From Chitinibacter fontanus (lineage in GTDB: Bacteria > Pseudomonadota > Gammaproteobacteria > Burkholderiales > Chitinibacteraceae), in assembly GCF_013423785.1 (NCBI RefSeq), contig NZ_CP058952.1, positions 1,364,001 to 1,428,000 of the forward strand: a stretch of 64,000 nt of DNA, read 5' to 3'. The notes under the pieces were generated by a model. It was not told where the DNA came from. It ran no database searches and saw only the letters and a list, made by a program, of their open reading frames with translations. Shown here piece after piece: positions 53,201-63,066 of this stretch. The number at the start of each line of letters is the position of its first letter. Within the stretch, counting starts at the first letter, position 1. A program made the position numbers and the translations under genes.

Positions 53201-55186
53201 CCACGATATCAATGTTTGATCGCCGCGTGGTGGCGTAACCTGGGTTAAACGATTCAAAGTGTCGTACTGGTAACTGGTCGTATTTCTACGGCCATCAGTA
53301 AATGAAACTACATTACCAAAATCATCAATCACTCTAGATAGCGTGATGTTTGGTTGTGCAGGACAAATAGCTGGCTCTTGTCCTGTACCAACCGGCTTGA
53401 TCACAGTACGGGATTTACCACGATAATAATCATTAAACTGGGTCGTAAAACCTCGGGCATCCGTTGTTGACGCTATATATCCGTTCGGGAAATAAGAGTA
53501 AGAAGTAGTAATGCCATCTTGGTTTTCAGAAACGAGATTGCCATTCGCGTTATAAACCCGAGACAACGTGGATAACGCAGGACCACCTAAAACACTATGT
53601 GTCGTTTGCGTGCTTATTTTATCCATCAACCAGCGACTGGTATCGGTCAAATAAGCCTGCTGAGTCACTTTAGTGTGTCCCGAATCTCCAACTTCACTGA
53701 TGGTTCCGGCGCGGTTATAGGAATCAAAATTACTGTAATTCGTCGTAAAGCTTTTCCCATCACGCACAACTGCTTTACCAGTCATCACGGGCATTGGGAC
53801 ACTATTTGAGTTGCAAGTGTCGTTTAGTTTTTCCCAACTACGGCCAGTTGCGGATGGGGCCCAGCTATAGGTGGTCGTTTCTAAGTTTGCTACCGATGAC
53901 TCCAGCATCAGGCCAACTTGCCACATGTCTTGTTGGCAATTTACGAGGCCATAAGGTGAGAAGAATTTGTATTTTTGTACCCCTGCTGGGCCAGAAACGG
54001 TTCGTTCTCCAGAAAAGACGCCTGCGTTACCAGGATCTTTAGGCAAATTCCATTTCGCTTGAACAACAATTTTGTTGTCCACCGCATTGTCGAAGTAATG
54101 GTTATAGGTCCACACTCCGCCATCTGAAGTTGTTTTTCTGGCTAAGACAGCTCTTGATTGTTCTCGATAATATTTCTCATAGTCTGCTACGCAGTTATAA
54201 GGGCAATCCGCTGGATCGACCCGGAATTGGTTGAACTGATAATTGATTCTTCCGCCAGTAGGAAATTGAACCGCAGTGAATAATGGAGACGAGGGTTTAC
54301 GCGCTGTTCTAGGATCCCAAGGCTGTTTGAGCATGAACTCTTCATAACTCACCCAATCTAGCAACCATGCGTCACCATTTGGTTGGTTGAGTTGCATAGT
54401 GCCAGCCAAAAGTGTGGCGTCATAATCTGCGAGTTTTTCATTGATGTAATTGAAACTCCAAGTGCGCCCACCTGCACTCACAGCCGTCGGGCGTCCCCGC
54501 ACCTTATCCCACGTGATATTGATTTCACGACCATCAGAGGCAACCATCTTTGTGAGATAGCGCTTGTCATAGGTATATGTAATTTGATTGCCATTGGCAT
54601 CCGTGCTGACACTCGGCAAATGATAACTAAAGCCATTTTCGTCAAGCTTATCGAGGGTATAAACAGTACCATCCGGTGATTTCAGCCAACGCGTAATCGG
54701 TTTGCCATACAGACCATTTTCTCCATCTAATACCCAGTTTGTGGTGGTGCGGTAAGTTCCGCCACCAGCGGAGTCCTTTGCTGCATAAAAATTGAGGTTT
54801 TGTCCATCAGGCAGTTCTAGGACGAACGTGCCTGGATGGACTGGCGATGTCCCTGCTGTAGCTCGGACACGTATTGAATGAACCGTATCTGTCTGGGAAA
54901 TTGCAGAGTTCCACGACCAAGCAATTTGAAGGTTAGCGCCAGCACCTGGGATGGAGAACAATGGGATTGATAGACGAACCGAACCTTTCAGGATATCGAT
55001 ACTATCTATTTCTGCGTTTGATGATCGTGCAGTTTGTTTGACTCCATCCTCACTATAGCTGTCGGCAACTACGACTGGTGCGGGTGGCTGCTCCACAGGT
55101 GTCGGAGCCGCATGACTCAACGAACTTAGCGAAAGAGCAGATAAAACTAAACTATATAAGCTAAATATTATTTTATTGTTTTTCAT
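50237..55186 (-). CDS. Secreted Rhs/YD-repeat toxin with DUF4258-like tip
   Basis: 1649 residues. A signal peptide (1-26, ending SSLSHA-AP) shows Sec export, unlike PAAR-type Rhs. Residues about 35-330 form the Rhs N-terminal domain; YD repeats (YDANGN, YDALNR, YDAQNR and others) run to about 1350, broken by a Pro/Gln/Tyr-rich insertion with six Cys at about 1000-1160. The core ends WYDPVLGRFTAIDP and DPDGR (about 1485). The tip shows HSQDRMQGRGVPPSVVDNTI, then VYTDSKNGVEVVV and GKVITVKHVG, the pattern of DUF4258/BECR-fold RNases (H..eRM..R.i, then ViTV). A Lys/Asn/Glu-rich tail follows. The overlapping acidic protein is the likely antidote. No sign of damage. Confidence 0.9.
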   Translation of the reverse strand: MKNNKIIFSLYSLVLSALSLSSLSHAAPTPVEQPPAPVVVADSYSEDGVKQTARSSNAEIDSIDILKGSVRLSIPLFSIPGAGANLQIAWSWNSAISQTDTVHSIRVRATAGTSPVHPGTFVLELPDGQNLNFYAAKDSAGGGTYRTTTNWVLDGENGLYGKPITRWLKSPDGTVYTLDKLDENGFSYHLPSVSTDANGNQITYTYDKRYLTKMVASDGREINITWDKVRGRPTAVSAGGRTWSFNYINEKLADYDATLLAGTMQLNQPNGDAWLLDWVSYEEFMLKQPWDPRTARKPSSPLFTAVQFPTGGRINYQFNQFRVDPADCPYNCVADYEKYYREQSRAVLARKTTSDGGVWTYNHYFDNAVDNKIVVQAKWNLPKDPGNAGVFSGERTVSGPAGVQKYKFFSPYGLVNCQQDMWQVGLMLESSVANLETTTYSWAPSATGRSWEKLNDTCNSNSVPMPVMTGKAVVRDGKSFTTNYSNFDSYNRAGTISEVGDSGHTKVTQQAYLTDTSRWLMDKISTQTTHSVLGGPALSTLSRVYNANGNLVSENQDGITTSYSYFPNGYIASTTDARGFTTQFNDYYRGKSRTVIKPVGTGQEPAICPAQPNITLSRVIDDFGNVVSFTDGRRNTTSYQYDTLNRLTQVTPPRGDQTLISWSKNGRTVQRGRYTDSQIWDGFGRTIKSTINTVYINRNYDAAGRLIFESYPSQVDGDTSTYDALNRLTQISHGDGTNRSFGYSGSAVAERNERGFTTSYFYQTFGNPDQKSVIKVVPPVAGTGTDIVRDTLGKVLSVTQNGVTRNWTYDSRHFLVSRTDPEIGTTTYARDNAGNITSTKVGAQEAVSTSYDAQNRATYTSYANGGAEAVCRVYDANGNLTTLNNTAIKRTHDYDANDNLVRETMVASGNTLTLNREYNGNDVQSAIIYPNNQRLELAPDEFGTPTKLGTYAPNLVFNARNQLMDWQAANGRWDKTGYNMRGWPETHQVISSNIQNRPKPQPPAPVSPPGAQPVPPVQPGPPGSVEPNDVSADLGCRAAYPPPTGTSAGADQARALWTVNTYNPCVANWNAKGSEWSSGNGACLYKVPKPTCNHGHCNEDRYYQSLLQAWPAKYSACVSDWNGRAVAWNNYRAAYANWVAQQQNYQQQLANYNASAQAYAQYQTNLANYNQALAEYNAAVANDLPILNSTLSYDGTGNLLSITDTISADYNRSYAYDGIDRLITANAPNQWGTGTIAYDGNSNITRQQFGSWFIDYGYAANQRLASVTGGKNYSLSYDGWGNLTSRGDGQTYQFDAAGNLRWANKGAANQIAYTYDGAGTRVLSIGNGQNKLEFTALDGLLYYEKDLNTGASVNHLYLGRQKLVDVESNGTATYFHNDPTGSPLAATNATGGVIWRANYKPFGDKAFGAGAQTPIKNQQWFTGKPHEEATGLSYFGARWYDPVLGRFTAIDPVDWNEADPTNSFNRYAYANNNPFKFTDPDGRNAQLLLRGSYVVGYEVATYLGAGAFGAWLGGKLYDAIHSNRDPDTTTPVGTRGSPMDVTDGTNSPTTIGGRDYSGHSQDRMQGRGVPPSVVDNTIKNGTARPSRGGTTVYTDSKNGVEVVVNSDGKVITVKHVGKNKKENSNKNDDSGENKESGNGKGESNNAEKK

Positions 55187-56178
55187 TGACTTAGGATGGA
55201 TGCATATCGGCAGAAATAGGAAAAAACTAAAATCTGAACTTTTAATTCAGAATTATGACAATAATAATTCTTTTTGAAGAGTATATGTTCAGTTTCGATG
55301 ATCGATGATCAAATCGTTAGTTTAAATCAAGAAAAAGAGCACATTAGGCCTCTTTTAAGATATACCCCACACGGAAATTTGTTGAAACCCTGCTGTATTA
55401 TCAAAACGTTCCCAAACTCAACAAAGAGTAGCCTGACAAATTTCATCACTATTGATTACCATAGCTTCTGAGTTGACGGGACGCCCAACTCGCGAAAGTG
55501 AAAGCTGCAGTGATAATTCTCAAGCTGCTCGCGCACATACACTCCATGACCAACCGCGAGAATGGTTAAAACATCTTAGGAACCGGTATGCCGCAACCTG
55601 TACCTACGTCCCGCGACACTTCCCCGCTGCAATTTTTTTACGCCAAGCACACCGTTATGAACGAGCGATCGAATCTGACTCGCCATCTTCTGTATATTAC
55701 GCCGGTTAGTTCAAGGGGCGACTATTGGCGAGACCTCGCTCATGCGGCGGCTTAATGCCTGACTAAATTACAGTGCAAAAGTTATTTAAGGATGCTCGCA
55801 CTTGAACCAGGTTTTGTGAATAGGGAAGCATTCAGTCACATGGTGGTAAATATGAATACTGCAAACTGCCTTGATCTCATCTCGCCCGAGGTGTTGATGA
55901 TCATGCATTGTATGTCGCTCCCCACAGACCAAATACAAAACCTCGCGGCGAGGTCGCTATTCACATTCATGTTCTGATAGCCAAATCATGATCTCGTAAT
56001 TACAGAGCTAACCCCTTTTTAATCTGTTCGAAGCGCGTAAACTGAGCACATCATCATTGTGTCAGGTGTCCCCGCTGGTTTGATTTAGATCGAAGCTGAG
56101 CAATTTCGGCCATCGACCACACGAGTTGGCGAGCACATAGGACCGATTTACTTTGTCACAGACCAGGTGAATTGACTT
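55187..56178. other. Gene-free stretch before the IS3 element
   Basis: About 1 kb with the Rhs promoter at its left end (AT-rich, 55190-55280). Short frames near 55274, 55452 and 55792 on the plus strand have no ribosome sites or recognisable products. No IS ends or long repeats seen. Probably decayed coding DNA. Confidence 0.45.
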
Positions 56179-56388
56179 TTGAATCAACTAAAACTTCCTA
56201 CATTTCATCGGCTACAAGCAAAGCTGAATGAACTTGCCCCATCGAATGCAGAAGTAATCTGCACGATGATACAAAATATCTTTGGCTTATCATCCGATAT
56301 TGATGGCCTACTTGAAGTATTAGAAGTACTCGGCAGCCTATTTTCAACTGATCCATGGCCTGGATACCCTCTACTCAATCAGTCACAG
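56179..56388 (+). pseudogene. Hypothetical ORF cut by the IS3 element
   Basis: From TTG 56179 the frame gives about 70 residues (LPTFHRLQAKLNELAPSN, GLLEVLEVLGSLF) and then runs into the left end of the IS at 56389. The continuation is not recognised after the right end at 57644. A truncated gene of unknown function, or chance frame. Confidence 0.35.
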
Positions 56389-56396
56389 TGTAGTGG

Positions 56397-57610
<1,214 letters not shown>

Positions 57611-57846
57611 CTAATCAGGTGGCCAAATTCAGTGTGCCACTACATAGACAGCCTAATCAAAGAACTACCATGGGCGGGCTAGTCGAGAAACCGAGGGCGT
57701 GTCCGCTTTCGAGCAATTCGGATGGCTCCTTTGGGTCGGAAGCTGCCCGTGGTTGCAACTGCTGGCTCGTTTCAAGCATGATGTGCCTCACAGGCCGTTG
57801 TCGGCCAGAAGCAGACACATCAATTAATATCTTTCTGGTGCAATTT

Positions 57847-58347
57847 ATGAACGAAGTTGCTTATGCACTCTGCAAAAAACAAGTGATTGGTGTTGCAATG
57901 TGGCTATCTTCGATGTGTATTGCAAATCAAGCCTTGCATGATGCATATGTTGATTTTTCCATTGAAGGAGATTTGTACCACGAAGAAATTAATATCCCGA
58001 TGGATGAGAAATACAGCTTATTTGTCATGTTCAAGCCAGAAAATAAAGAGCAGCCTAACTCATTGTATAAATTCATCTGCTCAAATGAAATGGCAATTGG
58101 CTCTACAAAACCTGTAATTGACTTTGAACTAAAGATATTAGATTTACATGGAAAAATAGTAAGTATAAATAAATTCTCACCCGATTGTTCGCAAAATGTA
58201 GCAGGAAAAAATGTTATACGTTTTGGAGTTTTGGAGTTAAAGAAAGGGAAGTATAAAGCTCAAGTTACCAATAAAAATGCATTTGCATACCCGGAAAATG
58301 GCAAGTTTCAAATCCTCATGCGAGGAGTTGGGGCTGGTTTTCCATAA
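57847..58347 (+). CDS. Exported small protein, DUF5625-like
   Basis: The start at 57847 gives 166 residues with an N-terminal hydrophobic segment (VIGVAMWLSSMCIANQA) that could be a signal peptide; the longer frame upstream runs back into the IS3 element. The mature part has a beta-sandwich pattern (YVDFSIEGDLY, YSLFVMFKPEN, IRFGVLELKKGKYKAQV, FQILMRGVGAG) with two Cys, like DUF5625/immunity-type periplasmic proteins. The 200 bases before it carry TTTGGGTCGGAAGC and CGGCCAGAAGCAGACAC, which recur near 58390-58490. Confidence 0.6.
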   Translation: MNEVAYALCKKQVIGVAMWLSSMCIANQALHDAYVDFSIEGDLYHEEINIPMDEKYSLFVMFKPENKEQPNSLYKFICSNEMAIGSTKPVIDFELKILDLHGKIVSINKFSPDCSQNVAGKNVIRFGVLELKKGKYKAQVTNKNAFAYPENGKFQILMRGVGAGFP

Positions 58348-58499
58348 CAACAATTGTCCCTGCTAAATTAGTTCCGCTTTGGGTCGGGTCGAGCCACTCA
58401 AGTTCAGCAAAAGTATGCCCGAGCAGCCGCAGGCTGAGAGGCAGTGGTCGACCCAAGGCAGTCTAAAGTGCTTTGGGTCGGAAGTATTTCCTGTAGTGC

Positions 58500-58781
58500 T
58501 TACTTTTGTTCTTCTACTTTAATGTCATCCGCTGTGATTAAAATCAGCTCGCCACTTTGGGTTTTAACCTGAGCCTTAACGCTGCCTGTCGCTTGGGTCG
58601 TATGCGTCTCTTTATCAACAACCATATTATCAGCCGTAATGCTTATAGGTGACCCAGAAGGAAATGTAATTACAGAGCCAATTTTCCCTTCTGTCTTCGT
58701 TGTAATGATGGTCGCTCCTGCAAACGAAAGCGACGAAACAAAAAGGGCTGTAAGTAGAGCTATTGACTTAATGATTTTCAT
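58500..58781 (-). CDS. Small periplasmic LptA/OstA-like protein
   Basis: 93 residues. Signal peptide 1-21 (IALLTALFVSSLSFA-G). The rest shows SPISITADNMVVDKETHTTQATGSV then ELILITADDIKVEEQ, split here as SPISITADNM, VVDKETHTTQ and ATGSV, i.e. the ITADxxxVDxxTxxxxxxGxV pattern of LptA/OstA-type beta-jellyroll proteins. Only about half the length of LptA, so perhaps one half-domain. LptA carries LPS across the periplasm; this truncated protein's role is unknown. Good start (GGAGGTTCC before ATG). Confidence 0.65.
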   Translation of the reverse strand: MKIIKSIALLTALFVSSLSFAGATIITTKTEGKIGSVITFPSGSPISITADNMVVDKETHTTQATGSVKAQVKTQSGELILITADDIKVEEQK

Positions 58782-58856
58782 GGAACCTCCAATTGAAAGA
58801 ATATGTCGTCCAACTGACTCGCGGCTTATGGCCTGCCACCATCAGCTATCATGTAA

Positions 58857-58938
58857 TTGTCGGCTTAGTTAGAAGCTGACGCAAAAGTAAGTTGAATGCT
58901 GTAGGTACAGGAACACATGACTGGCTGCTTTGGCCGAA
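58857..58938. repeat. Dispersed intergenic repeat, copy 1
   Basis: TGTCGGCT, GACGCAAAAGTAAGTTG and GCTTTGGCCGA occur here and in the same order at about 60869-60945. The surrounding gap (58782-59048) has no gene. Confidence 0.55.
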
Positions 58939-59048
58939 AAGGTCTAGGCGGGTTCGACCAAGTAGTAATTTGCTGCCCGTTCTGCGGAAAGCAATTGCAG
59001 TCAGGTGAAGAAATTTCGAAACAAGCACACATCTAGACTCTGGTTTGG

Positions 59049-59095
59049 GTCGGCACAACTAGCTAAAGTGGGTCAATTTTCGGTCGGCGACAACA
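59049..59095. mobile_element. Solo IS21 right end
   Basis: GGTCGGCACAACTAGCTAAAGTGGGTC and on to GCGACAACA at 59095 (split for length: GGTCGGCACAACT / AGCTAAAGTGGGTC) is almost identical to 45034-45081, the right end of the intact element. No transposase is attached. It abuts the hlyD fragment. Confidence 0.8.
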
Positions 59096-59096
59096 G

Positions 59097-59270
59097 TATC
59101 AGGCCAAAGTCAAACTCAAGCAAAGCAAAATGAATATCGAAGGCAAGTGGGTCTCACTTGCACCGGGCATGGCGGTGAGCGTGGAAGTGAAAACAGGGCA
59201 GAGACGGATTGTTGAATATTTCTTATCGCCATTGATGGCGCATGTAAGTGAGAGTGTTCGGGAGCGTTGA
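59097..59270 (+). pseudogene. hlyD-type adaptor, C-terminal fragment
   Basis: 57 codons and TGA: YQAKVKLKQSKMNIEGKW, LAPGMAVSVEVKTGQRR, EYFLSPLMAHVSESVRER. About three quarters identical to the C-terminus of the intact adaptor encoded at 13569-14999. The upstream 90% has been replaced by a solo IS21 end. It shows that a second T1SS locus existed here, on the opposite strand. Confidence 0.88.
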
Positions 59271-59274
59271 TTAT

Positions 59275-59865
59275 ATGAAAAATACAGTTTCATTTTTAGT
59301 TGTTGGTAGCGTTTTTTCTTTATTGTTGTTCTTGAATGATTTTTCTTTTGCTCGTTCTGATTATGTTCCGCCTAGAAAGTTTGTGGATCAGATAAAAAAA
59401 GCAGATACGCTACTGGTGGCTAGCATAAAATCTATCAATGTTTACAGAAAGGATTCCGTGCCGTTTGGTGTCAGTCGCTATGTTGGTGATTACTATGCGT
59501 ATTGCAATTCGAGGCCCCGAGGAGGATTTGATGTATTGGTTTTTAATTTAGGCGATGTAGATTTAATTTTTTCTAGTGACGAAAACATTAAAAATCAATT
59601 CGAACTTGTAAGGGTGAAGGTCGGACTTGGAGATTCCTGTAGATTTAGTGATTTCTTAAAGGCTGTTGGAAGTAGTAAACAAGGATTCATTTTGTCACGT
59701 GTGGCAAAAGATAAAGATAGAGCCCATGTTTTTTCTGGTGTCGTATTGGCTGGCGATTATCTTAATAACGATTTTCCTGCTGGCTGGGTTATGCGAGATT
59801 CAAATGGGCTTGAGTTTATACAGAGCCCGTTAGTTGTGAGAAGTCTTAGGTCGTATTTCAATTGA
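59275..59865 (+). CDS. Exported hypothetical protein, 196 aa
   Basis: Starts four bases after the hlyD fragment stop (ATG 59275). Signal peptide 1-26 (hydrophobic FLVVGSVFSLLLFL, cleavage near SFA-RS). Mature part mixed alpha/beta with two Cys (YCNSRPRG; GDSCRFSD) likely joined by a disulfide. No family recognised. Because it follows an hlyD C-terminus directly, it was probably the next gene in the lost RTX operon, in the place taken by the GNAT and acyltransferase genes in the intact one. Confidence 0.65.
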   Translation: MKNTVSFLVVGSVFSLLLFLNDFSFARSDYVPPRKFVDQIKKADTLLVASIKSINVYRKDSVPFGVSRYVGDYYAYCNSRPRGGFDVLVFNLGDVDLIFSSDENIKNQFELVRVKVGLGDSCRFSDFLKAVGSSKQGFILSRVAKDKDRAHVFSGVVLAGDYLNNDFPAGWVMRDSNGLEFIQSPLVVRSLRSYFN

Positions 59866-59924
59866 TTGAATTGAAGAGGGAACTTAATTAGCCATCATAA
59901 CTTTCGACATATATGCCAAATTGG

Positions 59925-60596
59925 TCATTTTTTGTTCCACCCCTCAATAACTTTATCGAAATCGTTAAATGTCAAACCACGGAACTTGAATTTTTCTGAC
60001 ATACCCGTGTAGGCTCGCTCACAACTACCCGTTACATTCCAAAATTTATAGTCGGCTAAACTATTAGCACCATTAGCCAGTGAGCCCGAACCAGACGCAC
60101 TAAAAAAATCAGTATTCTCAAATAGTATTTTCCCTGTTGGCTTGTACACTATTCGCTCGTTGAAGCGTCTTGTGTGAAAGGCGTAATTCCACGTCAAATA
60201 ACGCCGGTCTTCATAAACGAAATCTTTTGTTAACTCTGTCCGAGAAATTTCTTCAGTTGCTGTGCGGTCACGACTTCTAATGGCATCTTTAAATTCTCTA
60301 CCCGCTGCCGCCCTAACCTGTGTAAATTGCTCAGGATTTTCTTTCATCCATTCGTCCGGTGTCTGATATACCTTCAACCCAGCTTCGGTCTCACACAAAT
60401 GGTAATGAGTATACCAAGTCGGAATGGCATCCCAAAACACCACCGCTAAACCAGCAACAGCAACGAGCCCGCCAAGTAGCCGCGCCAAGCTGGACGGTAT
60501 TCCTTTATTACATGCTGAGCGGTAAAACCACCGCGTTAGTTTGAAGATGAGCCAGAAATAGCCTACTAAAAAAATCAGGCACAGCAAGGCAATCAT
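59925..60596 (-). CDS. Two-helix membrane protein with periplasmic domain, unknown
   Basis: 223 residues: hydrophobic helices at about 1-22 and 40-60, then a soluble domain of 160 residues (WYTHYHLCETEAGLKVYQTPDEW split as WYTHYHLCETE / AGLKVYQTPDEW) with two Cys. The domain is Tyr/Trp/Phe-rich. AAGGA lies before the ATG. It is convergent with the preceding exported protein. Could be an immunity-type or general envelope protein; no family recognised. Confidence 0.65.
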   Translation of the reverse strand: MIALLCLIFLVGYFWLIFKLTRWFYRSACNKGIPSSLARLLGGLVAVAGLAVVFWDAIPTWYTHYHLCETEAGLKVYQTPDEWMKENPEQFTQVRAAAGREFKDAIRSRDRTATEEISRTELTKDFVYEDRRYLTWNYAFHTRRFNERIVYKPTGKILFENTDFFSASGSGSLANGANSLADYKFWNVTGSCERAYTGMSEKFKFRGLTFNDFDKVIEGWNKK

Positions 60597-60617
60597 ATTG
60601 ATGTCCTTACTAAGTTG

Positions 60618-60707
60618 TCACGCAGCAGCTAAAACCAGCCCTGCACCTAGCAGTAATACCTGCCACGCAATCATGTATTGCTCAATAAATTCTGACGCCA
60701 GCAGCAT
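60618..60707 (-). pseudogene. 30-codon glycosyltransferase remnant
   Basis: The frame MLLASEFIEQYMIAW to a stop matches PMLLAPEFIEQYMLAQRVLQLGVGLV of the glycosyltransferase fragment at about 61428-61512 (split PMLLAPEFIEQYML / AQRVLQLGVGLV), on the opposite strand. DNA similarity covers roughly 85 bases. It precedes the membrane protein gene but is a scrap, not a leader peptide by design. Confidence 0.6.
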
Positions 60708-61151
60708 TGAATCACCCTGAGTTAACTAGACGTTATATGTCCGCCAAGGCCGAGGTGCGGAGGTAGTGAGGGTCTGCAATGGTGGGCCTTGTTGACGCAA
60801 GATTGAGCCTAAATCACCATGCAGGAGTGACCGCTTCTGGCCGACTACCGTCAGCTGACGGCTCATTGTCGGCTCACTACGTTACTGACGCAAAAGTAAG
60901 TTGTGAGATGTCGTCCCAAAATGACATGGGCGACCGCTTTGGCCGATCTGTCGATGTCCAAGGCTGAAATACGAAAGGCCGAAAACCATCAGGTGGCGGC
61001 CTTAATTATTTTTGCCAGATGCAATTGCTGATCGGCCTTAGCGGCCACTCATGCGTAGCCGCGAATAAATTACCTACTTACTTTTACGTAATATATGAAG
61101 AGGAGTCACAATTAGTTTAGCTCTGAGGTTAATGGATTCCAAAACGTGTGC
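60708..61151. other. Gene-free stretch with dispersed repeats
   Basis: Contains TAGACGTTATATGTCCGCC (60727), a second copy of the GACGCAAAAGTAAGTTG / GCTTTGGCCGA repeat (about 60869-60945) and an ACGAAAGGCCG element (60970-61004) shared with 28827. No gene seen. Confidence 0.5.
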
Positions 61152-61202
61152 TTGGGTCAATTAAATCTCGGCAACTGGGGGAGATTTCAATCGGCGCGAA
61201 CA
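61152..61202. mobile_element. Solo IS21 left end, diverged
   Basis: TTGGGTCAATTAAATCTCGG then GGAGATTTCAATCGGCGCG and AACA (61202) corresponds to the reverse complement of the left end of the intact element at 42488-42540, with about 20% changes. It cuts the glycosyltransferase fragment that follows. Confidence 0.65.
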
Positions 61203-61613
61203 AACGGACTTTCCCGCATTTTGGCAGCCTTAATTCAGCGAAACGATTGCACGATCATTTGCATTATTCCCGGATTTACGCCGCAGGATGCTCAAGCTTG
61301 GACTCGACCCCATTGCCAGATTCAGACACGTCCGATTGATTTGTCAGCCTTGCTGGTGAATGCAGATTTAGTAGTAAATGAGGGCGGCCATGGCTTGGTT
61401 ACTGAAACGCTAGCTGCAGGAGTACCCATGCTATTAGCACCAGAATTTATTGAGCAATACATGCTGGCACAACGGGTATTGCAACTTGGTGTTGGATTAG
61501 TTTCAGGTGCGGTACGCTCAACTAATGTTGTTTCAAAGCATTTGTCTCAATTAATGGGCGATGAAATTTTTGAAGTTAATGCGAGTAAATTTTCTGTTCG
61601 CTATAATGTTTAG
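61203..61613 (+). pseudogene. Glycosyltransferase (UGT/MurG-like) C-terminal fragment
   Basis: About 136 codons ending TAG at 61613. It shows IIPGFTPQDAQ, DLSALLVNADLVVNEGGHGLV and TETLAAGVPMLLAPEFIEQ, the nucleotide-sugar-binding C-terminal domain of GT1/GT28 enzymes (GGHG..tE.l..GvP...P....Q). The acceptor-binding N-terminal half is missing, replaced by the solo IS21 end. Non-functional. The 3' end overlaps a longer frame of the next gene. Confidence 0.75.
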
Positions 61614-61680
61614 TTATTTGGTATCGATGTTGTGCTGCAAAAAAATCAAATTTAATTTAAATGTAAAAAGCGAGGTCATT

Positions 61681-62478
61681 GTGATCGAACCATTAAATCC
61701 GCATTTAAGATTTTCCAATATTATCATCTTGCGTAATCTGCTTTTTCTCTTGGGCATTAGTTTTTCGCTTTTACAGACCAGTTGCACTGATAAATCTAAA
61801 AAACATGATTTACAGAGAAAGCAGAAAGCATGGGCTTTATATCAACAGCGCTGCAAGATTTCGGGAGAGAAAATTTACCAGACCATTGATAATGTGGACG
61901 GTTTGTTATTGATCAAGGTTAGGCCAGATGAAATTAATTTTAGCGAACAATTTTTGCTCAGCGACCCTTATGGAAGAGATCTTGGTGGTGACGGTTACTT
62001 AGAGTCGTTTTTGTATGGTCGAAGTAATAATGGACAAATCGATAATAAATCAATACATGGTGGTTTCAATTATATTGATACTGTCGATCCTAAGAACGGC
62101 GTGACCTATCGCTACACTGGCTATATTGATCAACCATGGCTGCGAGATAAAAAATATGGTGAATGGGTACGCGAATTTACTTTGACGAAAACAATTGCAC
62201 CTAATGAGCCTGTGCCGCGTTATGGCATCACGTATGACGACATTTCAACGCGGGAAGATCGCGAATTATGGATTGCGGGCAGTTCTTTGCGTGTGATTGA
62301 TTTACAAACCAATGTAGTTGTCGCTGAACGAATCGGCTACATGATTGATATTGATCAAGGCAATATCTCTGGTGGTCGGTCTCCTTGGCTGCTGGCTACT
62401 CGTAATGCTTGCCCAGCATATCCAGATATTTATCAAACACGAAATTTTGTCGAGAAAGTACTTAAGCCTGCTCAATAA
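61681..62478 (+). CDS. Putative lipoprotein/exported protein, 265 aa
   Basis: GTG at 61681 with GCGAGG seven bases upstream is preferred; an upstream extension to 61561 overlaps the glycosyltransferase fragment. The product has an N-terminal hydrophobic segment (IIILRNLLFLLGISFSLL) followed by QTSC, a near-lipobox, so it is likely an outer-envelope lipoprotein. Mature part Tyr/Asp/Gly-rich (DPYGRDLGGDGYLES), with RYTGYIDQPW and IAGSSLRVIDL. No family recognised. A complete gene among fragments; may have belonged to the vanished toxin operon, where a lipoprotein is also present in the intact copy. Confidence 0.65.
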   Translation: MIEPLNPHLRFSNIIILRNLLFLLGISFSLLQTSCTDKSKKHDLQRKQKAWALYQQRCKISGEKIYQTIDNVDGLLLIKVRPDEINFSEQFLLSDPYGRDLGGDGYLESFLYGRSNNGQIDNKSIHGGFNYIDTVDPKNGVTYRYTGYIDQPWLRDKKYGEWVREFTLTKTIAPNEPVPRYGITYDDISTREDRELWIAGSSLRVIDLQTNVVVAERIGYMIDIDQGNISGGRSPWLLATRNACPAYPDIYQTRNFVEKVLKPAQ

Positions 62479-62498
62479 TTGACGGAGAGAAATTGAAA

Positions 62499-62952
62499 AT
62501 GACTTATGTTTATGAACCTGCTACGTTATTGAAATTCGCAAACCTACAAATAGCTGCATAAGCCTTTCTTGTTGAAAATAATGGTTTAGATATCAAGTCT
62601 GGCAAAAATTTATAGAGGCACTCATTGATGGCAATCTCCATTCTAGTAGGTTTTCTCAAATAGTTGCGGTTGAGTTTTCAGAGCAATGGGAGGTTGTCGA
62701 TCAAAAACTAAACACGGGTAGTGGATTTTCATGAACGTTATTTCTAGCCATAACGGATAATCCACTTAATGGCGCTCATAAAATATTTTACGTCAAGAAG
62801 ATCAAACGGAATATTTAATAGATCACACTTCCATTTTTAATAGCACAGGTGTTGACGAGATCGTTGAGGGTAAAAAACTTAATGACATTATTAAGGATTT
62901 TGTTCGATGTGCTGCGCCAATTTTTGGTTGCCCTCTCTTCCTGAGAGTTTAA
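62499..62952 (+). pseudogene. Degraded N-terminus of a toxin/lipase-type gene
   Basis: ATG 62499 after GGAGAGAAA opens MTYVYEPATLLKFANLQIAA then a TAA. Reading on, AFLVENNGLDIKSGK, a frameshift, IEALIDGNLHSSRFSQIVAVEFSEQW (split IEALIDGNLHSS / RFSQIVAVEFSEQW), a TGA and FLAITDNPLNGAHK. This resembles the start of the lipase-like RTX proteins known from Neisseriales. Another frame, LRQEDQTEYLIDHTSIFNS to DIIKDFVRC, continues to a stop at 62952 and may be a second gene scrap. At least three lesions, so dead. 62953-63066 is AT-rich spacer. Confidence 0.55.
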
Positions 62953-63066
62953 TACTGTTAGATACATTTATTAATTCCATAGAAAAATTATCAGCATGTC
63001 AAATTAGTTTTTTTTGCCGAGGCTGCCAATGTAGCTAGTTATTTTTTTAATGTCTCTTGAATTTAT

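Noticed and set aside
55274..55977. Three short plus-strand frames in the gap after the secreted Rhs gene
   Set aside because: No ribosome sites, no recognisable product, overlapping nothing conserved.
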